From Legionella quinlivanii (lineage in GTDB: Bacteria > Pseudomonadota > Gammaproteobacteria > Legionellales > Legionellaceae): a DNA stretch of 64,000 nucleotides. Below, piece by piece: positions 1 through 7,606 of the stretch (position 1 is the stretch's first letter; each line of letters starts with the position of its first letter). The DNA lies in the NCBI RefSeq assembly GCF_003265995.1, contig NZ_MVJN01000013.1, positions 1-64,000 on the forward strand, given 5' to 3'. A program made the translations under genes and the position numbers. The notes beneath the pieces were generated by a model that had not been told where the DNA came from, did no database searches, and saw only the letters and a list, made by a program, of their open reading frames with translations.

Positions 1-143
1 ATTTCAAGCTTTGCCATTAAGGTACATCCAGGACATCAAATTTAATTCTATTAACGCTCGTAGCTACTACTCGGTCACGCCACGTGCATAGTCATTGCCA
101 GTTTGGGCTGGATATGCGGGAAAACCCGTAGTACGATGAGCAT

Positions 144-361
144 TTAGGTATAGAATTGTAGATTTAGGCCAGCATATACTTGTGTGGTAGGTTGAGCAAT
201 GCCTTTAGTGGACACAGAAAATTGAGGTTCTACAAATAAATTGTATACGGTTTTTCCTGATTAATTACTTTACCCGCACCTAAACTTAAGGGCATTACGT
301 GATTATCATTTTTAAAATCAAATACCCATATAGGCGCAGCTCTTAAATAAAAGTCATGTAC
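144..361 (-). pseudogene. 3' remnant of an outer-membrane protein gene (neuromedin U/transporter-like)
   Basis: Read on the minus strand from the IS end, the sequence encodes a beta-strand-rich C-terminus containing WVFDFKNDNHVMPLSLGAGK and, in a second frame, a stretch ending in GLNLQFYT and a stop at 144-146. The two parts join if one base is added to the T5 run at 251-255, so this looks like a single frameshift. The pattern (PLSLGAGKV followed by a short beta C-terminus) resembles the family annotated as neuromedin U or transporter outer-membrane proteins; that match is from memory. The 5' part of the gene is absent on the other side of the IS, so the gene is truncated as well as frameshifted. 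Bases 1-143 show nothing I can name. Confidence 0.45.
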
Positions 362-493
362 TGTAATGGTCAAGTAAATTCGGACACTTATTTAAACAAC
401 TTACTAAACAAAATTCCTCCCTGCTGACGCACCACTTCCGCGGTTTGTCGACTCCTCAATCCCGCGCAGTCCAGCGCTCCTGATTGAGCAGTT

Positions 494-832
494 TCAAGCG
501 ATTCTCTGATAAAACTCCTGTTCAAACGCTAACGGTGTTTTATAGCCTAAAGTTGAATGAAGCCGTCTACCATTATAAAAGGCAAGATAGTCAATCACGG
601 CAAGCTTGGCACAGGCTTTAGTAGCGAATCGATGGTAATTCAAGGATTCATATTTGATGCTGCGAAAAAAACGCTCTGTAGGGGAGTTATCCCAACAATT
701 GCCTTTGCGACTCATACTCTGCTGCATTTTCATTAATTTCAATAGCTCTCGGTACTCATAACTCGCATATTGACTGCCGCGATCTGAGTGGTGCAGTAAT
801 CCTGGAGAGGGTTTTTTGCGCCAAAACGCCAT
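494..832 (-). pseudogene. Remnant of IS3-family transposase OrfB (C-terminal part of the DDE domain)
   Basis: The 112 residues are nearly identical to the last part of the intact OrfB at 61613-62416 and keep the HHSDRGSQYAS segment with the second catalytic Asp and the C-terminal SPTERFF and HSTLGYKTP blocks. The N-terminal half, including the HTH_21 region and the first catalytic Asp, has been removed by the internal deletion. The methionine at 832 lies inside the original reading frame and is not a real start. It is non-functional. Confidence 0.9.
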
Positions 833-910
833 CCGCTCGGCTAACCTGCATCATTTTACATAACAGTTTAATCGAGTAGGCTTTCTCTTGCTCTTTGATA
901 AATTGATATT

Positions 911-1214
911 TTATTTCTGTTCCTGAGCAAAGAAAGCGCGGCCTTTTTTAAGATTTCTCTCTCCATCCTGAGCTTGTTATTTTCTTTCTGAGGCGTAACA
1001 ACTCTTCGCGTTCGTTTAAGCTCAGCTGAGAGCCTGAGGTACTAGCCCCTTTCTTTTCAGCCCCTTTTTCCATACTAACCCATTTCCTTAGGGCACTAAT
1101 CGAAACACCTAAACTTGTAGCTGCCTCTGGAATGCTATAGCCTTTTGATAGCACCAATTGAACAGCATCCTGTTTGAATTCTAAACTAAAATACGGTCTC
1201 TTTCTTTGATTCAA
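911..1214 (-). pseudogene. Frameshifted IS3-family OrfA
   Basis: This matches OrfA of the intact copy at 62473-62778 through its HTH_Tnp_1 domain (SLEFKQDAVQLVLSKGYS then EAATSLGVSISALRKWV). One base is missing in the run near 988, so the frame ends in SSGWREKS instead of the normal leucine-zipper tail LRMEREILKKAAAFF. The original stop corresponds to 911-913. It is a DNA-recognition remnant and probably inactive. Confidence 0.85.
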
Positions 1215-1313
1215 TACTTCACTCCTATTGGTTATATTTTAACCTATAAAAGTGTCCAGGCATATTAGACCACTACATTTTCTATAGCCGTGAGTGGATT
1301 GAAGCAGGGTTAA

Positions 1314-2210
1314 ATGAATAGTAATGAACTTAAATCCTTTTTGCTGGTGTATGAATATCGCTCCTATTCAATTGCAGCGAAGAAACTTTTTGTTACTCAA
1401 TCTGCTATTAGTAAACGCATTTTTAATCTGGAAAAAGAGTTAAGGGTAAAACTATTTGAAAATCGCTCTAATATGGTTTTACCTACAATTAAAGCTAAAC
1501 TACTTGTTCCTTATGCTCGACAATTAATCAATATTTTGAATAATACTTACTCTGATTTAAGAGGAAATCAGTTATCCAAACTATCCGTATCGCTGGGAAC
1601 TACTCTTTATCCAGCACTCGATTTCATTCCCGCATTTATAGAGCTTATATCCAACGACCAAGCTGCCTACCCCCAATTTCATATCAGACAGCTGCCAAAA
1701 AAGGAATTAGTGGATTCCTTGCTCAATGGAATTTTAGATCTTGCGTTGGCGACTGAAGATTTAATTGTAGATTCCTCTATTCAATGCACTGTACTTTCCT
1801 CAGAGGAATTATTTATTGTGGTGTCGCCCAGACATCCTCTGGCAAGCAGGAAAGAAATTAGCTGGGATGATTTATCCAGATACCCTTGTGTACATACGCC
1901 GTCAGGTTTTTCAGTACGCGACCGGCTGGATCGAATATTTACCAGACTTGAATTACCTCTGATGATTGAGCATGAGCTTTACTCATTCGAAGCATTAGGC
2001 AAATTAGTAAAGGCAGGATTGTGCTGGAGTGTATTGCCATTGCATTATTGTGATCCGGAATTAGTAAAACTTAAATTAGCAGGTTTTAACGAGACCATTA
2101 ATTTATGTTGGTACTGTCATAAAGGAAGGGTGGACTCATTTATTATCCAATACACAACAGAGCTATTTAAACAGACACTTACGAAAGCTCCATTTCCACA
2201 TACTGTATAA
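1314..2210 (+). CDS. LysR-family transcriptional regulator
   Basis: The 298-residue protein has the standard LysR length and order. The winged helix-turn-helix covers about residues 1-60, with the recognition segment FVTQSAISKRIFNLEKEL, and a type 2 periplasmic-binding-like effector domain covers about residues 90-290. It would bind DNA as a tetramer and respond to a small ligand that cannot be guessed. The gene begins about 35 bp after the end of the defective IS, so its native promoter may have been replaced or cut. The next gene on the same strand is a type IV pilin 215 bp further on, separated by a large palindrome, so co-transcription is uncertain. LysR proteins often control a neighbour, but no divergent target gene is left here. 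Confidence 0.88.
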   Translation: MNSNELKSFLLVYEYRSYSIAAKKLFVTQSAISKRIFNLEKELRVKLFENRSNMVLPTIKAKLLVPYARQLINILNNTYSDLRGNQLSKLSVSLGTTLYPALDFIPAFIELISNDQAAYPQFHIRQLPKKELVDSLLNGILDLALATEDLIVDSSIQCTVLSSEELFIVVSPRHPLASRKEISWDDLSRYPCVHTPSGFSVRDRLDRIFTRLELPLMIEHELYSFEALGKLVKAGLCWSVLPLHYCDPELVKLKLAGFNETINLCWYCHKGRVDSFIIQYTTELFKQTLTKAPFPHTV

Positions 2211-2341
2211 ATTAACAACGAAGAGGTTAAAATAAACTAGCGTGCTTTTGAAAACTATATTCACTGTAAAGTATAACTTTTGTTCCTCAAATGTACTATT
2301 CTTATATTGGGAGTTGCAAAAGTTCCAAAACGACAATCGCA

Positions 2342-2365
2342 CAGAACCACCACGTGGTGGTTCTG
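2342..2365. promoter_or_regulatory. 24-bp perfect palindrome upstream of the first pilin
   Basis: The arms CAGAACCACCAC (2342-2353) and GTGGTGGTTCTG (2354-2365) are exact reverse complements. As RNA it would form a 10-bp stem with an ACGT loop. It is followed by two GTTTATCA repeats but no clean T run. It could be a terminator for the LysR gene, an attenuator in the pilin leader, or an operator. Confidence 0.5.
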
Positions 2366-2425
2366 GTTTATCAGTTTATCAGTTTAATGGTTACTTCGGA
2401 AGTGTCACAGGATTTGGATAATAAG

Positions 2426-2842
2426 ATGAAAAAACATAAGGGATTTACACTGATTGAGTTAATGATTGTTGTGGCTATCGTAGGCATTTTAGCAGCGATT
2501 GCAATCCCTGCTTATCAAGACTATACGATTCGCGCTCGAGTGACAGAGGGATTAAGTTTAGCTTCCTCTGCAAAAGCGGCGGTCGCCGAAACCACCATCG
2601 CTAGAAATGCACTTCCCACCTCTCAAGCCGCTACTGGTTATGTCTCACCGGCCGCTACGGCAAACGTCTCTTCTATCACCATTGCAGCCAATACCGGAGT
2701 GATAACAATTACTTATACAGCAGCTGCCGGAGGCGGTACCATCCTATTAACGCCTACTTTAAATGCAAATGGTGATTTGACTTGGACCTGCACCGGGGGA
2801 ACATTAGCAGCTAAATACAGGCCAGCTTCTTGTAGGCCGTGA
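2426..2842 (+). CDS. Type IV major pilin-like protein (PilA family)
   Basis: Starting at the ATG at 2426 gives a 138-residue prepilin with a short basic leader (MKKHKG) followed by the class III signal [20 protein letters not shown]. Prepilin peptidase would cut after Gly6 and methylate the new Phe1, with Glu5 of the mature form present. The reading frame is open further upstream, but that extension would bury the leader and is rejected. The C-terminus has the usual disulfide loop, with Cys122 and Cys136 and the segment KYRPASC. It resembles PilA of gammaproteobacteria, used in twitching, adhesion and DNA uptake. A second pilin with almost the same N-terminus lies at 6022. No pilus assembly ATPases are in the window, so it must use the host's Pil machinery. 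Confidence 0.88.
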   Translation: MKKHKGFTLIELMIVVAIVGILAAIAIPAYQDYTIRARVTEGLSLASSAKAAVAETTIARNALPTSQAATGYVSPAATANVSSITIAANTGVITITYTAAAGGGTILLTPTLNANGDLTWTCTGGTLAAKYRPASCRP

Positions 2843-2948
2843 ATTCAAACGAGTACGAGGTCCATACTATCATTCGATTGAGTGTATCTAGTATAACATT
2901 CGTTTTATTAGTACTATTTATTCTTTAGTCTCTTACCCCAGAGCAACT

Positions 2949-3257
2949 ATGAGCTTGCACTTCATTGAAGAATACCCATATCCTGCCTTTCTCTGTGATA
3001 CAGAAGGGACTATGATTTTAAATAATCAAGCGTATAGAGATTTTTTCCATGTTGAGGAGTGTTTATTTAGTGATTCCCTCAGTCACTACACTGAGCTTCA
3101 TGCACTTTTTGAGAGCTTAAAAAAAAATTCTGCCCCCGGTTTAACAAAGACCTATCACAACAATATAGTTTTGCAATGGGCAGCAACGACTTGTGTATTT
3201 TTATTACAACATCATGTGATAGCTTGTTTGAGTCAACCTTTGGAACAAGAACAATGA
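2949..3257 (+). CDS. Small PAS-like protein
   Basis: This 102-residue protein begins with a pattern typical of PAS domains (FIEEYPYPAFLCDTEGTMIL then NNQAYRDFF), and the rest fits one PAS fold. It has no signal peptide, membrane segment or output domain. It sits between a pilin gene and a membrane GGDEF gene on the same strand, so it may be a stand-alone sensor that interacts with the cyclase. That link is only positional. The ATG at 2949 follows an imperfect purine-rich site. The PAS call rests on the N-terminal half, and the C-terminal half is poorly conserved. Confidence 0.55.
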   Translation: MSLHFIEEYPYPAFLCDTEGTMILNNQAYRDFFHVEECLFSDSLSHYTELHALFESLKKNSAPGLTKTYHNNIVLQWAATTCVFLLQHHVIACLSQPLEQEQ

Positions 3258-3402
3258 TGTGAATGGCTCTGTTCGTCCATGCTTTACCCAGAACACCGCC
3301 GAAGAAACGACGTGGTATACAGGCTATAATTGATAATGGGAGTTAACGCTAATAGAAAATAATCTATCGGTAACATTAATTAAAAAGGTTATTGCAGAGA
3401 AC

Positions 3403-4515
3403 ATGAAACCAAACCGCTCTCAACTACAAGACGAGTGCTTTTTGTTATTACTGGAAAGCTCCCTTAGGTCAATTCCTTTCAACGGCTTATTATCGGTATT
3501 GATATCCTTCTATCTACTCTACCGACAAGCACCACTTTATTGGGTGATGACTTGGTTACTTGCTGTCATCTTTTTAAGCATAGCACGCTTGCTGTATAGT
3601 AAGTATTGCATTAAATCAAAGCGTTATATTAAAAAGAAAAAACAGACATTACACCTATTTATTGCCTTGACATTCCTAATGGGTGCATTATGGGGTAGCT
3701 CTTATCTATTATTTTATCCTTACTTTTTAAAAGTGAATCAAAATATCATTACCTTGGTTCTCGGGGGAATGGCTGCAGGCGCGCTCGCATCATTATCCGT
3801 TTACCTTCCCGCCTACTGTGCGTATTTATTACCGATGTTTTTACCTCTCATCGTTTACAACTATTGGTTAGGAGAATTTAATCACAGTATTTTAGCGACG
3901 ATGTTCTCTTTATTTGTTCTCATGTTACTCATTACAGCAAAATCCCAGTCTAGAATTTTACAAAGCACCATTCGCTTAACCCAAGAAAAAGAGAAGGCAC
4001 TCATTGAAATCAAACGGTTGTCCATCACCGATTCACTCACGGGTCTTTATAATCGTCGATATTTTGACCAACGATTAAGTGAAGAGTTTGCTCGAGCCAA
4101 ACGAAACCATCACCCCATTAACTTGGTGTTAATCGATGTCGATGACTTCAAACGACTTAACGATAACTTTGGGCACCCTTCAGGTGATTTGTTTTTGAAG
4201 CATTTAGCTTCAGCCATCAAAAAATCTGCTCAAAGAGCAAATGATACTTCTTTTCGAATTGGCGGTGACGAGTTTGCGACAATTCTTACGAACACTTCAT
4301 TGGAAGAGGCTATTTTATTATGCAGGAAATTACAAAATAAGGTTCAATCTGAAGTTTCGAATGCAACTACACTAAGTATCGGTATTGTGAGTGTGTCACC
4401 TTCTTGCCCAGAGGAAAACGTGGAGCAAATCATTTCAGTAGCCGATAAAACCTTGTATGAAGCGAAGAAAAGCGGAAAAAATCAAGTTCGAGCGCAACAG
4501 CTTAATTGCCTGTAA
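3403..4515 (+). CDS. Membrane-bound diguanylate cyclase (GGDEF)
   Basis: The 370-residue protein has about six hydrophobic segments in residues 15-195 followed by a GGDEF domain. The catalytic motif GGDEF is exact at residues 287-291, and the block DSLTGLYNRRYFD marks the start of the domain. An RxxD inhibitory site (RAND, residues 278-281) lies five residues before the motif, so product feedback inhibition is expected. It would make cyclic di-GMP from two GTP at the inner membrane. No EAL domain is present. Cyclic di-GMP commonly controls type IV pili, and this gene lies between two pilin genes, which suggests but does not prove a functional link. Confidence 0.9.
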   Translation: MKPNRSQLQDECFLLLLESSLRSIPFNGLLSVLISFYLLYRQAPLYWVMTWLLAVIFLSIARLLYSKYCIKSKRYIKKKKQTLHLFIALTFLMGALWGSSYLLFYPYFLKVNQNIITLVLGGMAAGALASLSVYLPAYCAYLLPMFLPLIVYNYWLGEFNHSILATMFSLFVLMLLITAKSQSRILQSTIRLTQEKEKALIEIKRLSITDSLTGLYNRRYFDQRLSEEFARAKRNHHPINLVLIDVDDFKRLNDNFGHPSGDLFLKHLASAIKKSAQRANDTSFRIGGDEFATILTNTSLEEAILLCRKLQNKVQSEVSNATTLSIGIVSVSPSCPEENVEQIISVADKTLYEAKKSGKNQVRAQQLNCL

Positions 4516-4566
4516 TCCAGAGCACTATTGGCATAAGCGGGATAATTTAACCAAAAGGATTACTAA

Positions 4567-5559
4567 ATGAACATATTAATCACTGGTGGCTGCGGTTTTA
4601 TTGGCTCTCATCTTGCCCAATATTATCTTGAAAAAGGGCATAAAGTGGTGTGCATTGATAATTTGGACACTGGAAAAATTGAAAATATCAGTGAATTTCA
4701 ACAGCATCAGTCATTTACATTTGAGGAAGCCGATTTATTGACTTGGCCAAACTTGCAAGATACAGTGAGCTGGGCAGATGTTATTTTCCATCTAGCCGCA
4801 TCGGTTGGAATGTTTAAAGTCCTACATGATCCCATCGCTGTAATCAATAATAATATTATTGCTTGCAACCATTTGCTACAGGCCATCGCTAACGCTCAAA
4901 AAAAGCCTATTACGGTGATTGTTTCCTCATCCGCTGTGTATGGAGATTCTAAAGGTTTATGCGAAAGTAGCTCCCTAAACTTAAAACCGCTTACAAACTC
5001 CCATATGACTTATTCCATCAGTAAACTCTCTGAGGAAGTAATCGGGTATGCCCATTTTTATCAGAAAAATATACCGGTCATTTTACCCCGAATATTTAAT
5101 ACGATTGGCCCTCGGCAGACAGGGCAATATGGGATGGTTGTCCCCCGTTTTATAAGACAAGCCTGTGAGAATGAACCACTCACTGTTTTTGGGGATGGCC
5201 ATCAGACCCGTTCTTTTTGTGACGTAAGGGATGTGGTAGCGGCTCTTGATTTAGTTATCAATACCCCTGAGAGTATTGGTAAGAGTATCAATATTGGAAA
5301 TAATAGAGAAATCTCTATCAATAATCTGGCGGAATTAACAAAAAGTTACTCAAAAAGTAACTCTGAAATTGTTCACATCCCTTATGATGAGGCTTATGGG
5401 GTCGACTATGTGGATATTGAGCAACGCTGCCCTAACCTCAATACCTTATTCGCACTGACGTCTTTTCAGCACCAATGGACTTTAGAAGATACGTTGAAGG
5501 ATTTAATTACTAAGTATAAACAATCCCAAAATAATGGATGGGACCATAGGGTATCCTAA
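4567..5559 (+). CDS. NAD-dependent sugar-nucleotide epimerase/dehydratase
   Basis: The 330-residue protein is an extended short-chain dehydrogenase. The NAD-binding motif GGCGFIG is at residues 7-13, VVCIDNLDTG follows as expected for UDP-sugar epimerases, and the catalytic YxxxK is at Tyr149-Lys153 (YSISK) with the preceding serine block VSSSAVYGD. The closest general type is UDP-glucose 4-epimerase or UDP-glucuronate decarboxylase; the exact sugar cannot be read from the sequence. It could supply a sugar for pilin or envelope glycosylation. No glycosyltransferase is next to it. It follows the GGDEF gene by 51 bp on the same strand and may share its transcript. Confidence 0.85.
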   Translation: MNILITGGCGFIGSHLAQYYLEKGHKVVCIDNLDTGKIENISEFQQHQSFTFEEADLLTWPNLQDTVSWADVIFHLAASVGMFKVLHDPIAVINNNIIACNHLLQAIANAQKKPITVIVSSSAVYGDSKGLCESSSLNLKPLTNSHMTYSISKLSEEVIGYAHFYQKNIPVILPRIFNTIGPRQTGQYGMVVPRFIRQACENEPLTVFGDGHQTRSFCDVRDVVAALDLVINTPESIGKSINIGNNREISINNLAELTKSYSKSNSEIVHIPYDEAYGVDYVDIEQRCPNLNTLFALTSFQHQWTLEDTLKDLITKYKQSQNNGWDHRVS

Positions 5560-6021
5560 TTGATAACAGAATAGCCTCTGGTATTTGTGGAACTGGCATC
5601 AGTGAAAATTTACAGCAGATTATTCAGCGACAACCACCACACAGGTTAAGCAAATACCGGAACTCAGTTTGCCTATATTTTATAAATGGAGAGTGTACAG
5701 CTTAAGTACTTTCTTTTGAGCATTTTTTATATTTTCACGCTTGTCTTTAAGTTTTAGCGAGAGTAATCCCATGAGTCACTTTCAGTGTTTGAAGTTGTAA
5801 TGAATGCGCCCTAGCTTTAATCCCTTATTAATTGTTTTAACATTGACAAAAAAATAAAACTGACCTTAATTACGCAGGTCCGAGCTAATTGCCTCATCTC
5901 TTGCGGCATTTTCAGCCTGGAATCCGATGAACATTGTCGGTCACAGTCGGCCTTGGAAAAGTGGATTTAAGTCTAATATAGAAGCTATACTAAATAATGG
6001 GAATTTAAAGGCTGCTATGCT
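5560..6021. other. Non-coding gap between the epimerase and the second pilin
   Basis: I see no open frame, RNA gene or repeat here that I would defend. Two promoter-like patterns occur: TTGACA near 5843 followed 17 bp later by TTAATT, and TATACT at 5986-5991 close to the pilin start. No convincing sigma-54 element was found, although pilin genes in some relatives use one. Confidence 0.4.
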
Positions 6022-6561
6022 ATGAAAGCATTAGGATTCACAATTATCGAATTATTAATTGTTGTCGTAGTCATCGGAATTCTAGCAACCATTGCAATTC
6101 CAGCTTATCAAGATTACACGATAAGAGCACGCGTGACGGAAGGTTTGAGTTTAGCCAGTGCTGCAAAACAGACCGTATCGGAAACCACTCAAGTTAAAAA
6201 TGGGGTGCTTCCGGCTGATAATAACGCAGCAGGCTATTCACCTCCAGCGGCTACTCCTTCTGTTTCTTCCATTAATATTCAAAATGGTCAGATAACAATC
6301 GCTTACACTCCCTTAGCTGGCAATGGTACGATCATACTGACTCCAACAGTACAGTCCGGAGGGGAAATGATCTGGGATTGTCGTGCCGGAACACTTCCCG
6401 ATAAATACCGTCCCTCGACTTGTCGAGGGGGTAATGCTACTCAAGGAACAAACTCTGGCACTGGCGGCGATTCTGGGGCTGGCGGAAACTCTGGCTCTGG
6501 TGGAAACTCTAACACTGAAAGAGACTGGCTCTGGTGGCTCTGGTGGCTTTTCGGCAGATAG
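6022..6561 (+). CDS. Type IV pilin-like protein with Gly/Ser linker and Trp-rich tail
   Basis: The 179-residue prepilin shares its N-terminal half with the pilin at 2426 (leader MKALG, then FTIIELLIVVVVIGILATIA, then [20 protein letters not shown]). The disulfide loop is present at Cys120 and Cys134, where the other pilin ends. Here 45 more residues follow: a Gly/Ser/Asn-rich linker (about 135-165) and a final WLWWLWWLFGR. The Trp-rich end is the same DNA repeat that encodes Gly-Ser in the +1 frame, where translation would continue as TGSGGSGGFSADSCLATQCK and stop at 6584-6586. The annotated end may therefore be a frameshifted version of a longer Gly-Ser tail, or a true variant end. The pilin assignment itself is secure. 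Confidence 0.85.
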   Translation: MKALGFTIIELLIVVVVIGILATIAIPAYQDYTIRARVTEGLSLASAAKQTVSETTQVKNGVLPADNNAAGYSPPAATPSVSSINIQNGQITIAYTPLAGNGTIILTPTVQSGGEMIWDCRAGTLPDKYRPSTCRGGNATQGTNSGTGGDSGAGGNSGSGGNSNTERDWLWWLWWLFGR

Positions 6562-6934
6562 CTGCTTGGCAACCCAATGCAAATAATAATGATGATGCCC
6601 TTATATTCGGTAAATTCCACAAATCGTCTTTATATCAGGGTTGATTTAAAATGCATATTACAAGCAAGTCGATTGATGGCGGGCTGCAATGGGATCCATA
6701 ACCCCATCGCTATACTTTCGCCTTGAAAAGGCAATGAGCAAATCACTAACCCGAATGACCTCAGTGTTTTGAGAAATTTCTCGCCCTTCACTGCGCCAAT
6801 AACCTACTGCTTTTCTATTTCACTTTGTCTATCTTTAAGACAGATGAGCAAAGACATTGGACGTTTTAAACGGACTTTTTAGCGGTACCAGGACGCTACC
6901 TTCTGCAAGGATGCAGAGCTCTGAACTATTAGGC
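6562..6934. other. Non-coding gap between the second pilin and the UmuD-like gene
   Basis: The only open frame entering this gap is the +1 continuation of the pilin tail to 6586. The rest shows no gene, and no hairpin followed by a clean T run. It separates two convergent transcripts and may hold weak terminators. Confidence 0.4.
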
Positions 6935-7453
6935 CTATACCGCCTGATGAATCACATGCGTAACCACGCCCCAAATGACTAAATCCTGATTTTCAGTAAT
7001 ATCGATGGCTGAAAAGGCTGGGTTTTCAGGCAAAAGTTGCACTTGCCCACCTAGGCGCGATAAGCGTTTCACAGTGAGCTCTCCATCAATGGCTGCGATG
7101 ACAATTTTTCCGTGGGTCGCCTCAAGGCTACTGTCAACTATCAGCAAATCGCCGTTATGAATGCCGGCCTCCTTCATTGAATCGCCAGAGGCGGTCAATA
7201 AAAACGTCGAAGAGGGATGTTTAATCAAAAATTCATTCAAATTCAAATGCGCTTCAATGTAATCATCCGCAGGGGACGGAAATCCTGCTTTGACTTTGCA
7301 GGTGTATAAAGGCAGCGTTAATCGGCTTGAGGAACTAATTAACTGTTTGACCTCTTCCATACGCGATAAGGGGATACGCATTGCTTTAGTCGATTCACCG
7401 TATTGATTACTGCCTTTAGGCCGCCCTGCTCCGTCTCGTTTGCCACCTCTCAT
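6935..7453 (-). CDS. umuD: UmuD-like self-cleaving protein with an N-terminal putative DNA-binding region
   Basis: The C-terminal part is a LexA/UmuD-type S24 peptidase. The cleavage site is Ala56-Gly57 in KAGFPSPA, the nucleophile is Ser92 in GDSM and the general base is Lys129 in VKRL. The spacings (35 and 37 residues) equal those of E. coli UmuD (Gly25, Ser60, Lys97). The protein is 172 residues, about 32 longer than UmuD at the N-terminus. The extra part begins with a basic GRPKGSN segment followed by STKAMRIPLSRMEEVKQLI, which resembles a ribbon-helix-helix unit. It is divergent from umuC rather than upstream of it, with a perfect palindrome between them. I infer a combined repressor and polymerase-V accessory subunit. 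Ordinary UmuD lacks a DNA-binding part. Confidence 0.85.
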   Translation of the reverse strand: MRGGKRDGAGRPKGSNQYGESTKAMRIPLSRMEEVKQLISSSSRLTLPLYTCKVKAGFPSPADDYIEAHLNLNEFLIKHPSSTFLLTASGDSMKEAGIHNGDLLIVDSSLEATHGKIVIAAIDGELTVKRLSRLGGQVQLLPENPAFSAIDITENQDLVIWGVVTHVIHQAV

Positions 7454-7472
7454 TGCAACTCCGCATGTAGCC

Positions 7473-7488
7473 TGTCAATTATTTGACA
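7473..7488. promoter_or_regulatory. Operator-like palindrome between umuD and umuC
   Basis: TGTCAATTATTTGACA is a perfect inverted repeat with 6-bp arms and a 4-bp centre. Its right arm is also the -35 box of the umuC promoter, and its left arm is 20 bp before the umuD start. A repressor bound here could silence both genes. It is not the CTG-N10-CAG LexA box of E. coli. Confidence 0.6.
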
Positions 7489-7512
7489 TTCTATGAAAGA
7501 GACGAGTATATT
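7483..7512 (+). promoter_or_regulatory. Predicted sigma-70 promoter of umuC
   Basis: The -35 box is TTGACA at 7483-7488 and the -10 box is TATATT at 7507-7512, with an 18-bp spacer. Transcription would start near 7519 and reach the umuC ATG at 7607. Confidence 0.6.
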
Positions 7513-7606
7513 TGAATTAAGTACGCTTTTCAAACCAACCCATTCAACACGAGAAGAATAACTCAAAAGGACAGGGCTATCACGACTCATTGCTTGAGGA
7601 TTTGCC

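Larger units (their letters stand above)
362..1277 (-). mobile_element. Internally deleted IS3-family element (defective copy)
   Basis: This is the same element as the intact copy at 61480-62841. Its ends are TGTAATGGTC on the left and GACCACTACA on the right, which are imperfect inverted repeats. The sequences match closely except for a deletion of about 443 bp, equivalent to 61956-62398 of the intact copy, joined after ATCCGC near 835. Three single-base losses also break the frames. The flanking bases (TAC on the left, TTT on the right) are not a target duplication, so the surroundings have been rearranged. It cannot make its own transposase, but the ends could still be mobilised in trans by the intact copy. 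Confidence 0.9.

Noticed and set aside
2280..2425. Upstream start of the first pilin at 2291
   Set aside because: It would place 45 residues before the prepilin leader and pass through the 24-bp palindrome.
6313..6582. Minus-strand frame rich in Pro and Ser across the pilin gene
   Set aside because: Antisense shadow of the Gly-Ser repeat coding region.
6383..6586. Separate gene in the +1 frame of the pilin tail
   Set aside because: It has no ribosome site of its own and is best read as the alternative continuation of the pilin repeat tract.
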